DNA of 64,000 bases from G963675935 sp963719005 (GCA_963719005.1 CAVRAR010000013.1:1-64000), one strand, 5' to 3'. Numbered from the stretch's first letter, positions 1 to 9,521 are shown. Made by a program: numbers and translations. Notes: generated from the sequence alone by a model not told the origin.

Positions 1-660
1 ATGAAGCGCGGCAGCCCGCAAGGGGCGCCGATTTCGCCGTTGTTGAGCAACCTCTACATGCGACGGTTCATACTGGGCTGGAAGACGCTGGGACACGAGA
101 GGCGGCTTGGGGCGAAGATCGTCAACTACGCCGACGATTTCGTGATCTGCTGTCGCGGCACCGCCGAAGAGGCGATGGCAACGATGCGGGCCATGATGCA
201 GAAGCTGAAACTGACGGTCAACGAAGCCAAGACGCGTATGTGCCGCTTACCGGACGAATCATTCGACTTCTTGGGATACACCATTGGCCGATGCTACTCG
301 ACGCGAACGGGCCGAGCCTATTTGGGCACGCAACCGTCGCGGAGGAAGGTCTTGCGGCTCTGTCGCGAGATCAGCGAGATGACGGGCCGGCGGTGGACGC
401 TGCTGGACGCGGAAGACCGTGTGAGCCGACTCAACCGCATGTTGGTTGGATGGGCGAACTACTTTTGTCTGGGCCCAGTCAGCAAAGCCTACCGAATTGT
501 GGACCGCCACGTTCGGCATAGGCTCCGCCAGTGGTTGTGCGTCAAGCACAAAGTTCAAGGTCAGGGAACATCACAATACCCGGACGAATATCTTGAACAG
601 ACGTTGGGGCTTGTACGGCTCCAATCGCGGACCCGCAACCTTCCGTGGGCGACAACGTGA
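1..660 (+). CDS. ltrA: Group II intron reverse transcriptase/maturase, 5'-truncated by window edge
   Basis: This is the C-terminal part of a group II intron-encoded protein, which reverse transcribes the intron and helps it splice. The visible 219 residues begin at the RT block with GSPQGAPISPLLSNLYM. The catalytic YADD box follows (NYADDFVIC, about residues 42-50), then the FLGYTIG block and a maturase (GIIM) region around RLNRMLVGWANYF. No HNH endonuclease domain is visible at the C-terminus. The first codon shown is the window edge, not a real start, because a full protein is usually 400-600 residues. A domain V hairpin lies 13 bases after the stop, as expected for an intron-encoded ORF in domain IV. 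Confidence 0.9.
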   Translation: MKRGSPQGAPISPLLSNLYMRRFILGWKTLGHERRLGAKIVNYADDFVICCRGTAEEAMATMRAMMQKLKLTVNEAKTRMCRLPDESFDFLGYTIGRCYSTRTGRAYLGTQPSRRKVLRLCREISEMTGRRWTLLDAEDRVSRLNRMLVGWANYFCLGPVSKAYRIVDRHVRHRLRQWLCVKHKVQGQGTSQYPDEYLEQTLGLVRLQSRTRNLPWATT

Positions 661-672
661 ATCCTTGTCCGA

Positions 673-705
<33 letters not shown>

Positions 706-850
706 GACGAGCGGGGTGTGAAAACGGAGCATGGCAGAGATATTGAGGCACCGACAGACGAAAGGGTCGGAAACCGATAGGCTTTGCCTAAACCACCGCG
801 TCACACCTCGACTCTACCCACACAGGGAAAACAGGCGACAACATGTTCGG

Positions 851-919
851 TGGGGCAGACATTCTTGTCTGCCATAAATGCCGCATTTTTCGCGGCAGAC
901 AGGAATGTCTGCCCCACCA
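851..919. repeat. Palindromic repeat, GGGGCAGACATTCTTGTCTGCC family, copy 1
   Basis: Two near-perfect arms of about 25 bases are separated by roughly 18 bases. The same arms recur at 46655-46724, and both copies are followed by a GGTG(T/A)GAAATGCG tail, so the unit extends past the palindrome. Confidence 0.8.
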
Positions 920-1061
920 TGGTGTGAAATGCGGGTTAGTACTTCGTTCACCGGGTCTGTGGCGGCGGCGGTTCCTCGCAAGACCGCAAGCGGTTGGTCT
1001 GCAAAACCGTAGGCGGCTTGTCTTGGCGGCGAAGACTTGTTGGATGACGTGCCAGCCCACG

Positions 1062-3560
1062 CTATTTATGGTCCGGGACGGCAGAGCGGCGGGCGGGCGA
1101 ACTCCAAACGATGACGGCCCCCCAACCGGCCAGAGCCAACAGAGCCATCCCGGCCAACCGCAAGCTCCAGGCGAAGGCGGTGGGCTCGTAGCGGAACTCG
1201 ATCGTCCCCTTTCCCGCCGGCGCCACCACTCCCCGCACCGCGTGATTGGTCTGTAGGATCGGGACGGCCTTTCCGTCGCAGTAGGCGTGCCAGCCCGCGT
1301 CCCAGCGATCGGCGAGAACGACAAGACCGGGCGTCTGCATGTCGAAGGAAACCTTGATCCGCGTGGGGATCTCTTCCACGATCTCGGCGGCGCCGCGGCA
1401 CTGGGACGGCAGATCGACCGGTTCCTCCACGTAAGCGACTTGCCGCGGGTTGAAATCTTCGGCGGCGAGTTTCGCAAGCCGCTCCTGTTTGTCGGCGGCC
1501 AGTTCGATGTGTTCGGGCACAAAGACGCGCGGCAGCGCGCGAGGGTTCTTCATTACCCAGTAGTCGGGGCTGGAGAATTCGGGATGCAACTCCTCCGGCG
1601 GATCGCCGCGGAAAATCACATAGCGGACATCGAGCATGTCCAGCACCGGGCGCAGTCGAATAGCCGAAGCGGACGCAACGCCCATCCACGGCGTGAGCCA
1701 TTGGGTGGTTGCATACTGCGGACTGCGGGATCGCGGATCGGCCGCAATCTGCAGCAACTCGACGATCCGCGTCGGGTCGACGCCGTCGTAGCCGCGGACG
1801 TCGCGGAGGTCGTGCGATTGCCCGAGCATCGCCGGCAGACACTGACAGCCGATGATTCGGCCCGGTTCGGCTTTCGCCACCTGTTCGAGCGCGGGAATGC
1901 GCGGGTAGTACAGGGCCCGATCGCACTGCGGGGGGCGGCCATAGCCGAACCAGACGAGGTCGGCCAACAGCAGCGCGGCCAGCACCGGCAAGAACCGTCG
2001 CAGCAACTTCGCGCGATACCAGAGAATGAACCAACCGGCCACGGCCAGACCGCTCAGCGCAGCCGCCGCCGCGTACGCGCGAATCAGACTATCTTGCGCC
2101 CTCCACAGATCCTTCATATCGCGAATCCAATCCAGCGTCCAGCCCTCCTGCACTTTTTTCCGCAACTCCGTGCCCAGCGGTTCGGGCAAGACGGCCGTGC
2201 GGTAGAGGCACCAGACCATCAGTACGGCCGCCAACGACATGGGCGCCCAAAACCACCACCGCCGACGCAAGTCTCCCCGCCACAAGACATCGAGCCCAAT
2301 GGCCATCATGGCGAGGATGCAAAACGACGTCGCGAAGACCAAGCGGTTGTGCGAGAGCATGTTGAGGCCGGGCAGTCGCAGCAGATCGACGAGAGCCGGC
2401 AGGTCCAGACACCAACTCGCGCCGAGAATTCCGATGGCCGTCCAACACAGGTTGATCGATCGATGACGTCGGCTGCACCAGGCCAGCGGCATCAAGAGCA
2501 ACGTGGCCAGCAGGCCGGTGTAGGCGGCGGCCGAGCTCTCCTGTTGGTTTCCCTGATTGCGGGGAAACATCGGCAAATAGCCCTCTTGCGTCGAGCCGTA
2601 CATGTCGGGTATCACCATCTGCGGCAAGGCTTCCGGCCCGATCGGAGGCCGCTCCTCTTCCCCGCGGCTTCGCCGCTCCAGACGGGAGCTAGATCGCGAG
2701 TACTCCAGCATCGGCAGCATATAGACGGAGCCCAGAGCGAACCCCAAGCCCCAGCCCGCGACGATCGTCGCCAGCGCCGGCAGGACCTGCCGCGTGAAGC
2801 ACCGCCGGCCGTACTCGTCGAGGAAACACCAAACGGCATAGAGCCCGGAGACAAACAGCACTTGCGCGCCGACGTCGAACTGCCCGCTGACGACCGTCAG
2901 GCACGTGGCCGGGGCAAGCCAAATCCCCGCCCAGCGACTCTGCCGTCGCACGACGGCGTCGACGGCCCACAGAAGCCACGGAAGCCAGCCGACCGAGAAC
3001 GTCATGTTGTATCCCATCCAGAAAGCGAAGAAGCCCGTCAGCGGCCAACACCACCCCGCGATCGTGGCCGGCCACGATCCCACCTGCAAGACCCGACGGC
3101 AGAAAAAATACGCGCCCAGGCCGGTGAATATCGCCAGAAGAAACGGCGGCCAGGCGTACACGTACGGCGACGTAGAGCAGTACAACGGAATCTTGAAGGG
3201 CGAATACAGCGAGTAGAGGAAAGGCGTGCCGCAAAAGTTGTTGGGCGTCCACATCGGCCAGCGGCCGGCTCGGAACTCCGACACGGTAAACTGCTGAGCC
3301 ATCGGTTCAATCAGCACAAGATCGCTAAGCACTCGGTTGTGCGGAGGCTTTGGCGGCGTGTGCGGGAGGCTGGGAAGATACACGCCGGGCATGGCGAGAA
3401 AGTCGAGCGGAAGCAGGATTTTCTGTCCGATCAGCGACGGGCCGACGAGGATGACTTGTCCCAGGACGATGCCCGCCACGACCAATGCAATCCAGGCGGC
3501 CGGTCGCTCCGCGCGCTGCCGAGTGCCCCCCTCGCTTCCCGCTGCCGCTTTTTCCTTCAT
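1062..3560 (-). CDS. YfhO-like multi-pass membrane protein
   Basis: Large integral membrane protein of about 832 residues, resembling the YfhO/glycosyltransferase-like envelope proteins common in planctomycetes. An N-terminal transmembrane segment (WIALVVAGIVLGQVILVGPS) is followed by the typical luminal loop (LLPLDFLAMPGVYLP, FSEFRAGRWPMWTPNNFCGTPF-like) and about ten more hydrophobic segments. A C-terminal extracytoplasmic domain (DRWDAGWHAYCDGKAVPIL) and a final transmembrane helix end the protein. The start chosen is the ATG at 3560, preceded by AGGAAAGG; a longer frame reaches 3638 without a better ribosome site. By family analogy it transfers or handles sugars on lipid carriers, but the substrate cannot be told from sequence. 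Confidence 0.8.
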   Translation of the reverse strand: MKEKAAAGSEGGTRQRAERPAAWIALVVAGIVLGQVILVGPSLIGQKILLPLDFLAMPGVYLPSLPHTPPKPPHNRVLSDLVLIEPMAQQFTVSEFRAGRWPMWTPNNFCGTPFLYSLYSPFKIPLYCSTSPYVYAWPPFLLAIFTGLGAYFFCRRVLQVGSWPATIAGWCWPLTGFFAFWMGYNMTFSVGWLPWLLWAVDAVVRRQSRWAGIWLAPATCLTVVSGQFDVGAQVLFVSGLYAVWCFLDEYGRRCFTRQVLPALATIVAGWGLGFALGSVYMLPMLEYSRSSSRLERRSRGEEERPPIGPEALPQMVIPDMYGSTQEGYLPMFPRNQGNQQESSAAAYTGLLATLLLMPLAWCSRRHRSINLCWTAIGILGASWCLDLPALVDLLRLPGLNMLSHNRLVFATSFCILAMMAIGLDVLWRGDLRRRWWFWAPMSLAAVLMVWCLYRTAVLPEPLGTELRKKVQEGWTLDWIRDMKDLWRAQDSLIRAYAAAAALSGLAVAGWFILWYRAKLLRRFLPVLAALLLADLVWFGYGRPPQCDRALYYPRIPALEQVAKAEPGRIIGCQCLPAMLGQSHDLRDVRGYDGVDPTRIVELLQIAADPRSRSPQYATTQWLTPWMGVASASAIRLRPVLDMLDVRYVIFRGDPPEELHPEFSSPDYWVMKNPRALPRVFVPEHIELAADKQERLAKLAAEDFNPRQVAYVEEPVDLPSQCRGAAEIVEEIPTRIKVSFDMQTPGLVVLADRWDAGWHAYCDGKAVPILQTNHAVRGVVAPAGKGTIEFRYEPTAFAWSLRLAGMALLALAGWGAVIVWSSPARRSAVPDHK

Positions 3561-3708
3561 GCCATTGCCTTTCCTGGAAGGACCCGAAGCCGCTGGTTCG
3601 ACCGTCTTCGCTTGAAATCCGCGGTCATCGCCGTGCATTCCGCATTCTAAGCGATGGAAACGACTTGAGCCAGAGCAGAGGTTGCACCAGAAGAGATTGC
3701 GTTACATT

Positions 3709-3795
3709 GCAGGGCGGATTTCAATCCGCCGTCACGCTGTAGGGTGGATTTCAATCCGCCCCGCGTTTTCCGGGCGGACTGAAGTCCGCCCTACG
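3709..3795. repeat. Palindromic repeats, GGCGGAxTxxAxTCCGCC family
   Basis: Three tandem palindromic units of the type AGGGCGGATTTCAATCCGCC lie between the YfhO-like gene and dapL. Related units occur at 16354, 35884, 37013, 38143 and 40207. Confidence 0.85.
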
Positions 3796-3830
3796 AGGAA
3801 AGTGCACAATCTATCTCATTCTCTTGCGGC

Positions 3831-5063
3831 TTAGAACACCGGCCCGATCTGCTTCAGACGGCGTTCGGCTTCGGCCGTCAGGGCGTCTTCGGCGGCCTCG
3901 TCGGCGGCCTCGTAGGTGACGGAGAACCGCAGATACGGCCCCGCGTCGTCCCAGGGCACGGTGCAGATCGAGTGCTCGGCGATGAGGTATTGACTGAACG
4001 CCTCGGCATCTGCGAATTCCAGCCCACCGGCCGCGCCGCGCGGGCTTCGGGTGTAGAGGAAGAACGAGCCCCCGGGCATTTTGCAGTCGAATCCGCAGCG
4101 GCGTAGCGTGGCCACCAGCTTCTCCAGCCTGCGGTGGTACTTCGCGCGGACGCGGCGGGGGATTTCCGGGTCGTCCAGCGCCGCGGCCGCCGCCTTCTGA
4201 ATGGCGATAAACTGCCCCGAGTCGCAATTGTCCTTCACGTCGGCCAGGGCGCGGACGATCCGCGCGTTGCCGCAGAACCAGCCGAGCCGCCAGCCGATCA
4301 TGTTCCAGCCCTTCGACATCGAATGGATTTCGATGCCCACGTCGGCGGCGCCGGGCGTTTGCAGGAAGCTCAGCGGGGGCGCGTCGTAGCTAAGCATGAT
4401 ATGCGTGGCGTCCTGGGCCACCACGATTTGATTGGCCAGCGCGAATTCGACGACCCTCGCGTAAAACTCCGGCGTCGCCGCCTTGCCCGTCGGACTGTTC
4501 GGGTAATTGATCACCAGCAACTTCGCCCGGCGGAGGACGTCGGCGGGAATCGAGTCGAGTTCGGGCAGAAAGTCGTTCTCGGCCAACAGCGGCAACCGGT
4601 GTACCTGGCCGCCGTAATACTTCGTGTGCGTGCCCGCCACCGGGTAGCCGGGCACGGTCAAAAGCGTCACGTCGCCGGGGTCGATAAAGACGGCCGGCAG
4701 CATCGCCAGCGCCGTCTTCGTGCCGATGCAATGGTTGACTTCCGTGACCGGATCGAGCCGAACGCCGAATTCCCGCTGCATGAACCGCGCCGCCGCGTCT
4801 TTGAACGCCTGGATGCCGTTGTCGGCGTAGCCGCGATTCTGCGGCCGATCGATCTCCTCGGCCATTACGCGGCGGACCGACGGGTCGGCCATGTCGTCGT
4901 TCTCGCCGATGCCGAAATCGACCAGCGTTCGCTCGCGATGCTCGGCCAATGCTTTCCGCTTGGCTCGCTTGATCTTCTCGAACTTGTAGATCTCGCTGCC
5001 TTTTCCGTAGCCGGCGCCGCCGATGCGTTGGGCGAAGAGTTGCTGGAAGTAGGGGTCGCTCAT
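3831..5063 (-). CDS. dapL: LL-diaminopimelate aminotransferase
   Basis: PLP-dependent enzyme converting tetrahydrodipicolinate plus glutamate directly to LL-2,6-diaminopimelate, for lysine and any diaminopimelate-containing peptidoglycan. The 410 residues equal the family's usual length. Visible features are the N-terminal IYKFEKIKRAKRKAL region, DFGIGENDDMADPSV, the nucleotide-cofactor region NYPNSPTGKAATPEF, and the PLP-lysine motif HSMSKGWNMIGWRLGW. The C-terminal FLYTRSPRG and PYLRFSVTYEA blocks are also present. No strong Shine-Dalgarno precedes the ATG, which is common here. It stands alone, with no other dap gene in the window. Confidence 0.9.
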   Translation of the reverse strand: MSDPYFQQLFAQRIGGAGYGKGSEIYKFEKIKRAKRKALAEHRERTLVDFGIGENDDMADPSVRRVMAEEIDRPQNRGYADNGIQAFKDAAARFMQREFGVRLDPVTEVNHCIGTKTALAMLPAVFIDPGDVTLLTVPGYPVAGTHTKYYGGQVHRLPLLAENDFLPELDSIPADVLRRAKLLVINYPNSPTGKAATPEFYARVVEFALANQIVVAQDATHIMLSYDAPPLSFLQTPGAADVGIEIHSMSKGWNMIGWRLGWFCGNARIVRALADVKDNCDSGQFIAIQKAAAAALDDPEIPRRVRAKYHRRLEKLVATLRRCGFDCKMPGGSFFLYTRSPRGAAGGLEFADAEAFSQYLIAEHSICTVPWDDAGPYLRFSVTYEAADEAAEDALTAEAERRLKQIGPVF

Positions 5064-5165
5064 GGGAGATTGATAGGAGATGGGGGAGACGGGAAACGCA
5101 ACATCATCGTAACGGTTGCAAGATCGACAGGAAGGACGGGAGAAACGTGCTTGTGGTCGAGTAGA

Positions 5166-5675
5166 TCACTTCGGTCCCGCCATCATCTTCGCCTTCTCTG
5201 TGCGCTCCGCCTTTCGTGCCGTTGTCCCGTAGATGAAAGTGCTGACCAAGCCAACAACGGCTCCGGTGGCTATTGTAGCTCCGGCCCAATCATGTCCGTG
5301 CAAAATGCAGATCACTCCAGAACCGATGCACGTGAGAGACACGACGAGACCGCAAACAAGACCAGCCCAAGATTTCAAGATATCCGCGTTGATAACCTTC
5401 GCTTCCAAACGGATTCTGTGTTCTGTTTGCTGTTCAGCCTGAGCAACAATACGATCTGCGAGACCGGGTATAATATCGTTATACTCGCGTAGAACGACCG
5501 GAGGCGGAAGGGGCCCGGAAAAGCTTTGTGTGACCTCTTGCTGGCGGGAAATCTGAAGAAGCTTGCGAGATTCTTCCCCAAGCGGAAGATTTGCTATCGG
5601 TCGGCTTGCGGGTGACGCCGGGTTGCTTGCAGTTGACACGCTCTCTCGCTGATTCTTCCTTGATTTACTGCACAT
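5166..5675 (-). CDS. DUF2335 family membrane protein
   Basis: A 169-residue protein with the DUF2335 signature FSGPLPPPVVLREYNDIIPG followed by LADRIVAQAEQQTEHR. Two transmembrane helices follow (GLVCGLVVSLTCIGSGVICIL and GATIATGAVVGLVSTFIYG), then a short basic cytoplasmic tail. The family is widespread, often near mobile DNA or phages, and has no established role. It begins 3 bases after the stop of the 72-residue gene upstream, so the two are probably co-transcribed. Confidence 0.8.
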   Translation of the reverse strand: MCSKSRKNQRESVSTASNPASPASRPIANLPLGEESRKLLQISRQQEVTQSFSGPLPPPVVLREYNDIIPGLADRIVAQAEQQTEHRIRLEAKVINADILKSWAGLVCGLVVSLTCIGSGVICILHGHDWAGATIATGAVVGLVSTFIYGTTARKAERTEKAKMMAGPK

Positions 5676-5678
5676 ACA

Positions 5679-5897
5679 CTAATCTGCTGGGCTGCCGGCC
5701 AGCCTTGCACGTTCCTCGTCGAGAATGCGAGCCAAATCCATTCCGACCAACCGCCAATCGCCACGCAGTGCTAAATAGTCGGCCTGGGCTGGCGTAACGG
5801 ACTGGTTGTACTGGTCTAGAGTGCCGCCAAAATCCAGAATTCGCCCTACTCCTTCGACAAACGACGGTCGGGCAGCTAGAAATAGACTATCGCTCAT
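5679..5897 (-). CDS. Small hypothetical protein upstream of DUF2335 gene
   Basis: A 72-residue acidic soluble protein (MSDSLFLAARPSFVEGVGRI ... LRGDWRLVGMDLARILDEER). The spacing of 3 bases to the DUF2335 gene argues for a two-gene operon. No signal peptide, membrane helix or known motif is visible. It could be an antitoxin-like or adaptor partner of the membrane protein, but that is inferred from arrangement only. Confidence 0.7.
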   Translation of the reverse strand: MSDSLFLAARPSFVEGVGRILDFGGTLDQYNQSVTPAQADYLALRGDWRLVGMDLARILDEERARLAGSPAD

Positions 5898-6492
5898 CTT
5901 TCACCCGGGCAATGTGGACAACTATTGGTGGGCACCACAAACCCTAGTCTATCCTATTGCCTTATCGACAATAAACAAGGGGTTCGCTTCTTCAGTCTAC
6001 ATCGATTACTGCCGGCCCACAACTTCCTGTCGCAATGTACCACGATCGGGTGGATCGGACAATAGCGATTCTGTTTGCCACCCCAAGATTCCGTCGAAAG
6101 GCATTACTGCCGTCTGTAGTGAGTTCTAAGCAAGACGTTGAAGCCCCGCAACACCGTGTGCGGGGGGACAATTCCGCCGCCACCTGTGCCTGCGGCACGC
6201 AATCCATTGTGCGGACGCGGGTTAGAACAAATCGAACATGTCTGGGCGTCCTTCCACGCTATCGGGCGCACCGTTTGCTCACTCTCCTCCACAACCTCAT
6301 CGCCGACGCCGGGAGAAACTCCCTCCTTTCTCCCGGCGTCGGAACCCGAACATTGCGAAAGGCGGCAAAGGGGACGGAGGAGGTCGTCGGAAAGACGCCT
6401 TCCATTTCGCAGAGTCTTTCGCCGACGACCTCCTCCGTCCCCCTCGTCTCCCGAATGAACACTCCGCCGACACTGCATCAACCGTTCCCGTA
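5898..6492. other. Intergenic region with palindromic repeats
   Basis: About 595 bases between divergent genes. I see no convincing coding sequence. It contains a GC-rich hairpin around 6142-6215 and a palindromic repeat at 6366-6443. Promoters for both divergent genes should lie here, but no clear boxes stand out. Confidence 0.5.
6366..6443. repeat. Palindromic repeat, GGGACGGAGGAGGTCGTCGG family, copy 1
   Basis: Arms GGGGACGGAGGAGGTCGTCGG and CCGACGACCTCCTCCGTCCCC surround a 30-odd-base spacer. A diverged copy is at 9739-9822. Confidence 0.8.
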
Positions 6493-7338
6493 ATGCATGC
6501 TCGCGAATTGATCGAACTGGCCGCGCTGGTATCCGCTCACGGACCGATCCTGGTTCGCGGCGATCAACAGATTCCGGCCGGCGGCATCGAGCAGTATTGG
6601 ACAACCTCGAAAGTCCGCTTGGACCGCTGGACGCGGAGCCTCAAGGAGTTTACGCGGCAAGTCGACGCCGGCGCCCCGTCGCGTGAACGAAAATGGCCAG
6701 AGGTCCGCGGCGTGGTGGAAGAAATCCTTACCGGCGAGATTCTCACGCGGGTGTGGGCGGCCGTGCTGTGCGCCTACGACCAAAATCGCGGAAGCGATGA
6801 AGCCGAGCCCATCGGCCGGAGCGTGATGATCGGCCACAGCGAGGCGCGGCATCGAGTGTTGACGCTCCTGTCACACGCCCGGGGCATGGACGCTCGCTCG
6901 GCCGTCCAGCTCAACCGGCTGCGCCGCCATGCGGAACGTTGGACCGATCTGCTCGTCGGCCGGCTGGCCGACATTCAGGATGTCGGCGAGTTTGCCGTCG
7001 ATGCGAAGCGGGCGATGGATTTTGCCGAAGACGCGCCCAGCCGACACGGGTTTGAAGCCAGCCGGCTCGCCTGGCCGTTGCTGCTGGCCTCGCTCAGAAA
7101 AGCCTTCCAACGCGAGTTGGGCCCGATAAGCCCCAACGCCGACCTCAACGCCGGCATCGCCGCTAGCGTACTCTCCTGCTTCCCGTCGGAGCTGTCCGAC
7201 TCGACCGGCCTGTTTCGTTCGTTGTGGCTGATGCGGATCACCAGCGCCGCCGAAGATGCGGCACGGCTGATCGAAGGGCTCCTGGCCCCCGAGCCGTCGG
7301 ATTCGTTCGGACCGCGCTGCAGCGGTCGGTGTGTCTGA
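6493..7338 (+). CDS. Hypothetical protein, 281 residues
   Basis: Soluble, Arg- and Ala-rich helical protein (MHARELIELAALVSAHGPIL ... LWLMRITSAAEDAARLIEGL). The ATG at 6493 is chosen because the upstream in-frame extension is made of the palindromic repeat and low-complexity Arg/Pro sequence. There is no transmembrane segment, signal peptide or recognisable catalytic motif. It ends just before another repeat, and the facing rhomboid gene is on the other strand. Function unknown. Confidence 0.75.
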   Translation: MHARELIELAALVSAHGPILVRGDQQIPAGGIEQYWTTSKVRLDRWTRSLKEFTRQVDAGAPSRERKWPEVRGVVEEILTGEILTRVWAAVLCAYDQNRGSDEAEPIGRSVMIGHSEARHRVLTLLSHARGMDARSAVQLNRLRRHAERWTDLLVGRLADIQDVGEFAVDAKRAMDFAEDAPSRHGFEASRLAWPLLLASLRKAFQRELGPISPNADLNAGIAASVLSCFPSELSDSTGLFRSLWLMRITSAAEDAARLIEGLLAPEPSDSFGPRCSGRCV

Positions 7339-7347
7339 GAGAGTCCC

Positions 7348-7470
7348 CCTCTCCCGACCAACCTTCGGTCGGTGCCCGGAGAGGGGCAGGGGGTGAGGGC
7401 GACGCGGGGTTCGAGTCTGTCCGTCGAATCGGCCGGCCCTCACCCTAACCCTCTCCCAAAGGGAGAGGGG
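7348..7470. repeat. Palindromic repeat, CCCTCTCCCAAAGGGAGAGGGG family
   Basis: Contains GTCCCCCTCTCCC at the left and CCAAAGGGAGAGGGGAC at the right, with the inverted GGGGGTGAGGGC / GCCCTCACCC arms between them. Fuller or partial copies are at 31366-31500, 40428-40450 and 60297-60324. Strong folding may also serve as a bidirectional terminator between the two convergent genes. Confidence 0.75.
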
Positions 7471-7500
7471 ACATTGAATCAGGGATGGCCCCGTCCTCGT

Positions 7501-8418
7501 TCACTTCGTGCCCCGTCCGCCCTCGCCGGCGCCTTTCCGCTGATACTCTCGGCTGGCTTTTTCGAGGGTCTGCCGCTCCTTGGGCGTGAGGCTGGCTTCG
7601 CCCTCGCGGTAGATCTTCTCCAGAATCCGATCGACCTCGGCGCTGAAATCGGGATGCGGCGGCTCCTCGTCGGGAGTGTGGACCCGCAAGCGGGGCTTCG
7701 AGCGGAACAGAGACTTGAGCCGGCCAGAGAGACCGCCGGCCAAGCGCGTCAGATTCCATCCTTGCTGATAGTAGACCAAAGCAAAGGCCGCCCCGGCCAC
7801 ATGGGCGACATAGGCCACCTCTGACCCGCCTTTTACCGCGCCGTAGATGTCGTAGGCCACGACCAACACGCCGGCCAACCATGCCGGCATGGGAATCACG
7901 AAAAACATTAGAATCGTTACGTTGGGGAAGTTGAAGGCGAACAGGACCACAATGCCGGCGATCGCGCCGGAAGCCCCGTAAATGTGGTATAGCGGCCCGT
8001 TGGCCGGGGTCGTTAACATGGTGATGGCACACCATGCGACGTTTGCAAACACCAACGTCGTCAGGTATATCCGCAGAAACTCGCGCGGGCCGTAACGATC
8101 CTCCACGGCTCGCCCGAGAAAGAACAATACGAGCATATTGCCGGCGATGTGCCAAATGCCCGGCCCAACGCCGGCGGGGGAGTGCGTGAAGCCGGCGGTG
8201 AGTAACTGCCACCACATCCAGGGATGGGTCAACGTTTGCGGACTCGCGGCGAAGAAATCGCTCAGCCAGTGGCGACCATCGGGGGTTAGCGTAAACTGAT
8301 CGACGATCCACACCACAACGTTGATGGCGATCAGCGTGCCGACGACGGTGCTGGGGAGATGCGAAGAGAACCCGGACCGCTGCGGTTGGCGGTAGTAGTC
8401 GCGATCGTAGATGCCCAC
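7501..8418 (-). CDS. Rhomboid family intramembrane serine protease
   Basis: Six- to seven-helix membrane protease of 305 residues. The catalytic serine sits in YGASGAIAGIV (about residue 158) and the partner histidine in VAHVAGAAFALVYY, with HIAGNMLVLFFLG supplying the conserved Asn loop. A cytoplasmic C-terminal tail of about 90 residues (EVDRILEKIYREGEASLTPK) is typical of planctomycete rhomboids and carries the ending KERQTLEKAS. It starts 5 bases after the stop of the coiled-coil protein gene on the same strand, suggesting an operon. The substrate is unknown. Confidence 0.9.
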   Translation of the reverse strand: MGIYDRDYYRQPQRSGFSSHLPSTVVGTLIAINVVVWIVDQFTLTPDGRHWLSDFFAASPQTLTHPWMWWQLLTAGFTHSPAGVGPGIWHIAGNMLVLFFLGRAVEDRYGPREFLRIYLTTLVFANVAWCAITMLTTPANGPLYHIYGASGAIAGIVVLFAFNFPNVTILMFFVIPMPAWLAGVLVVAYDIYGAVKGGSEVAYVAHVAGAAFALVYYQQGWNLTRLAGGLSGRLKSLFRSKPRLRVHTPDEEPPHPDFSAEVDRILEKIYREGEASLTPKERQTLEKASREYQRKGAGEGGRGTK

Positions 8419-8423
8419 CGGCC

Positions 8424-9521
8424 TTATAGTCTCCCCGCGCCGGACTGTGCCATTTCACGGGTGCGTCGGTCGATCCGCTGAGCGGCCTCCAACTGGAGTT
8501 TGGCGATCCGTCCGGCCATGGCCTGATTGAGTTCGGTCAAGCGGGCGATCCATGCCTCCATATCACCCAGATTCTTCTCGAGATTCTTGAGATGGGCCGC
8601 CACGACGTCGCGATCGCGCTCCGCTTTTTCCCTTTCCTTCTTGGTCGCGGCGATGTCCTTCGCGCAGAGGTCGGCTTGCGTTCGGGCCTCGTCCAAGGCG
8701 TCCATAACGAGCTGCTTGTCCTGTTGCAGAGCGACGATCGTGTCGGCCAACAACATGCGCTTCTCATACTCGTCGTTGAACATGATGCCGTAGTCGAACA
8801 GCGGCCGCACGTACTTGCCGTTAACGACGCACTCCTTCGGGTCGTCCCGTTCGGCGGGTTTACCGTCTTTCAGATAGTCCTTCAGGCTTTCGACCGGCAA
8901 CAGCGCCTTCTTCTGCTCGTCGCTCAGCGAGGCGAAGATCTCGTGGCTGTCGCGCGGCAGCAATTCGTACAACACCCAGGGGCGCTTCGCCTTCACCAGC
9001 CGGTCGACCTCGCGCGTGTTCAGCTTGCAGGTGGGCACGAGGTGGACTAGCTTGCCGTTGGTGTTCGTCACGGCGAATTCGCCCAGGTATTGCCCGACGT
9101 CGAAGTCGCCGAGGATCTCCCCTTTGTTCTTTACGTTGAGCTCCTCGAAGGCGTAGAGGACCGTCCCGTTGGCGATGCCGTGGTTGGGTTGGCCCTTGGC
9201 GTCGGTCTGGTTGATGGTCACGGTGATCTCGGCCGTGTCCTCGCCTCGCTTCCTCGACGTCGGATCACAGCCCGGCCACACTCGGCGGCGATCCACCAGC
9301 AGCTTGTGCAGGTCCACCTGGAGTTGCCGGATGCCCGGCTCGGTATCGGTTCCGGCCAGCAGTTCGCGATTTTGCTCGTTGAGCTGCCCGATCCGTTTCT
9401 CGTGCTGCCGCGCGGAGTCGCTCCAAGCCAACTCGGCTTTCCTCGCATTGGCCGCCATGTAGAAGAGAAACACCGAGGCGAGCGCAATCACGCCGACAAG
9501 GACCTTGTTCCAAATGCTCAT
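8424..9521 (-). CDS. Coiled-coil membrane-anchored hypothetical protein
   Basis: 365 residues with an N-terminal signal anchor (VLVGVIALASVFLFYMAANA), then a periplasmic domain. A long coiled coil occupies about residues 265-350 (LVMDALDEARTQADLCAKDI, LKNLEKNLGDMEAWIARLTE). The middle domain contains ITVTINQTDAKGQPNHGIAN and looks beta-rich. No catalytic motif is visible. Translational proximity to the rhomboid gene raises the possibility of a protease-substrate or scaffold relation; this is inference. Confidence 0.75.
   Translation of the reverse strand: MSIWNKVLVGVIALASVFLFYMAANARKAELAWSDSARQHEKRIGQLNEQNRELLAGTDTEPGIRQLQVDLHKLLVDRRRVWPGCDPTSRKRGEDTAEITVTINQTDAKGQPNHGIANGTVLYAFEELNVKNKGEILGDFDVGQYLGEFAVTNTNGKLVHLVPTCKLNTREVDRLVKAKRPWVLYELLPRDSHEIFASLSDEQKKALLPVESLKDYLKDGKPAERDDPKECVVNGKYVRPLFDYGIMFNDEYEKRMLLADTIVALQQDKQLVMDALDEARTQADLCAKDIAATKKEREKAERDRDVVAAHLKNLEKNLGDMEAWIARLTELNQAMAGRIAKLQLEAAQRIDRRTREMAQSGAGRL

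Noticed and set aside
1287..3650. A 787-codon open frame on the plus strand
   Set aside because: It lies antisense to the YfhO-like gene; composition and lack of motifs mark it as a high-GC shadow.
6104..6604. Minus-strand ORF of 166 codons
   Set aside because: It spans the palindromic repeat and antisense of the 6493 gene, with no recognisable domain.
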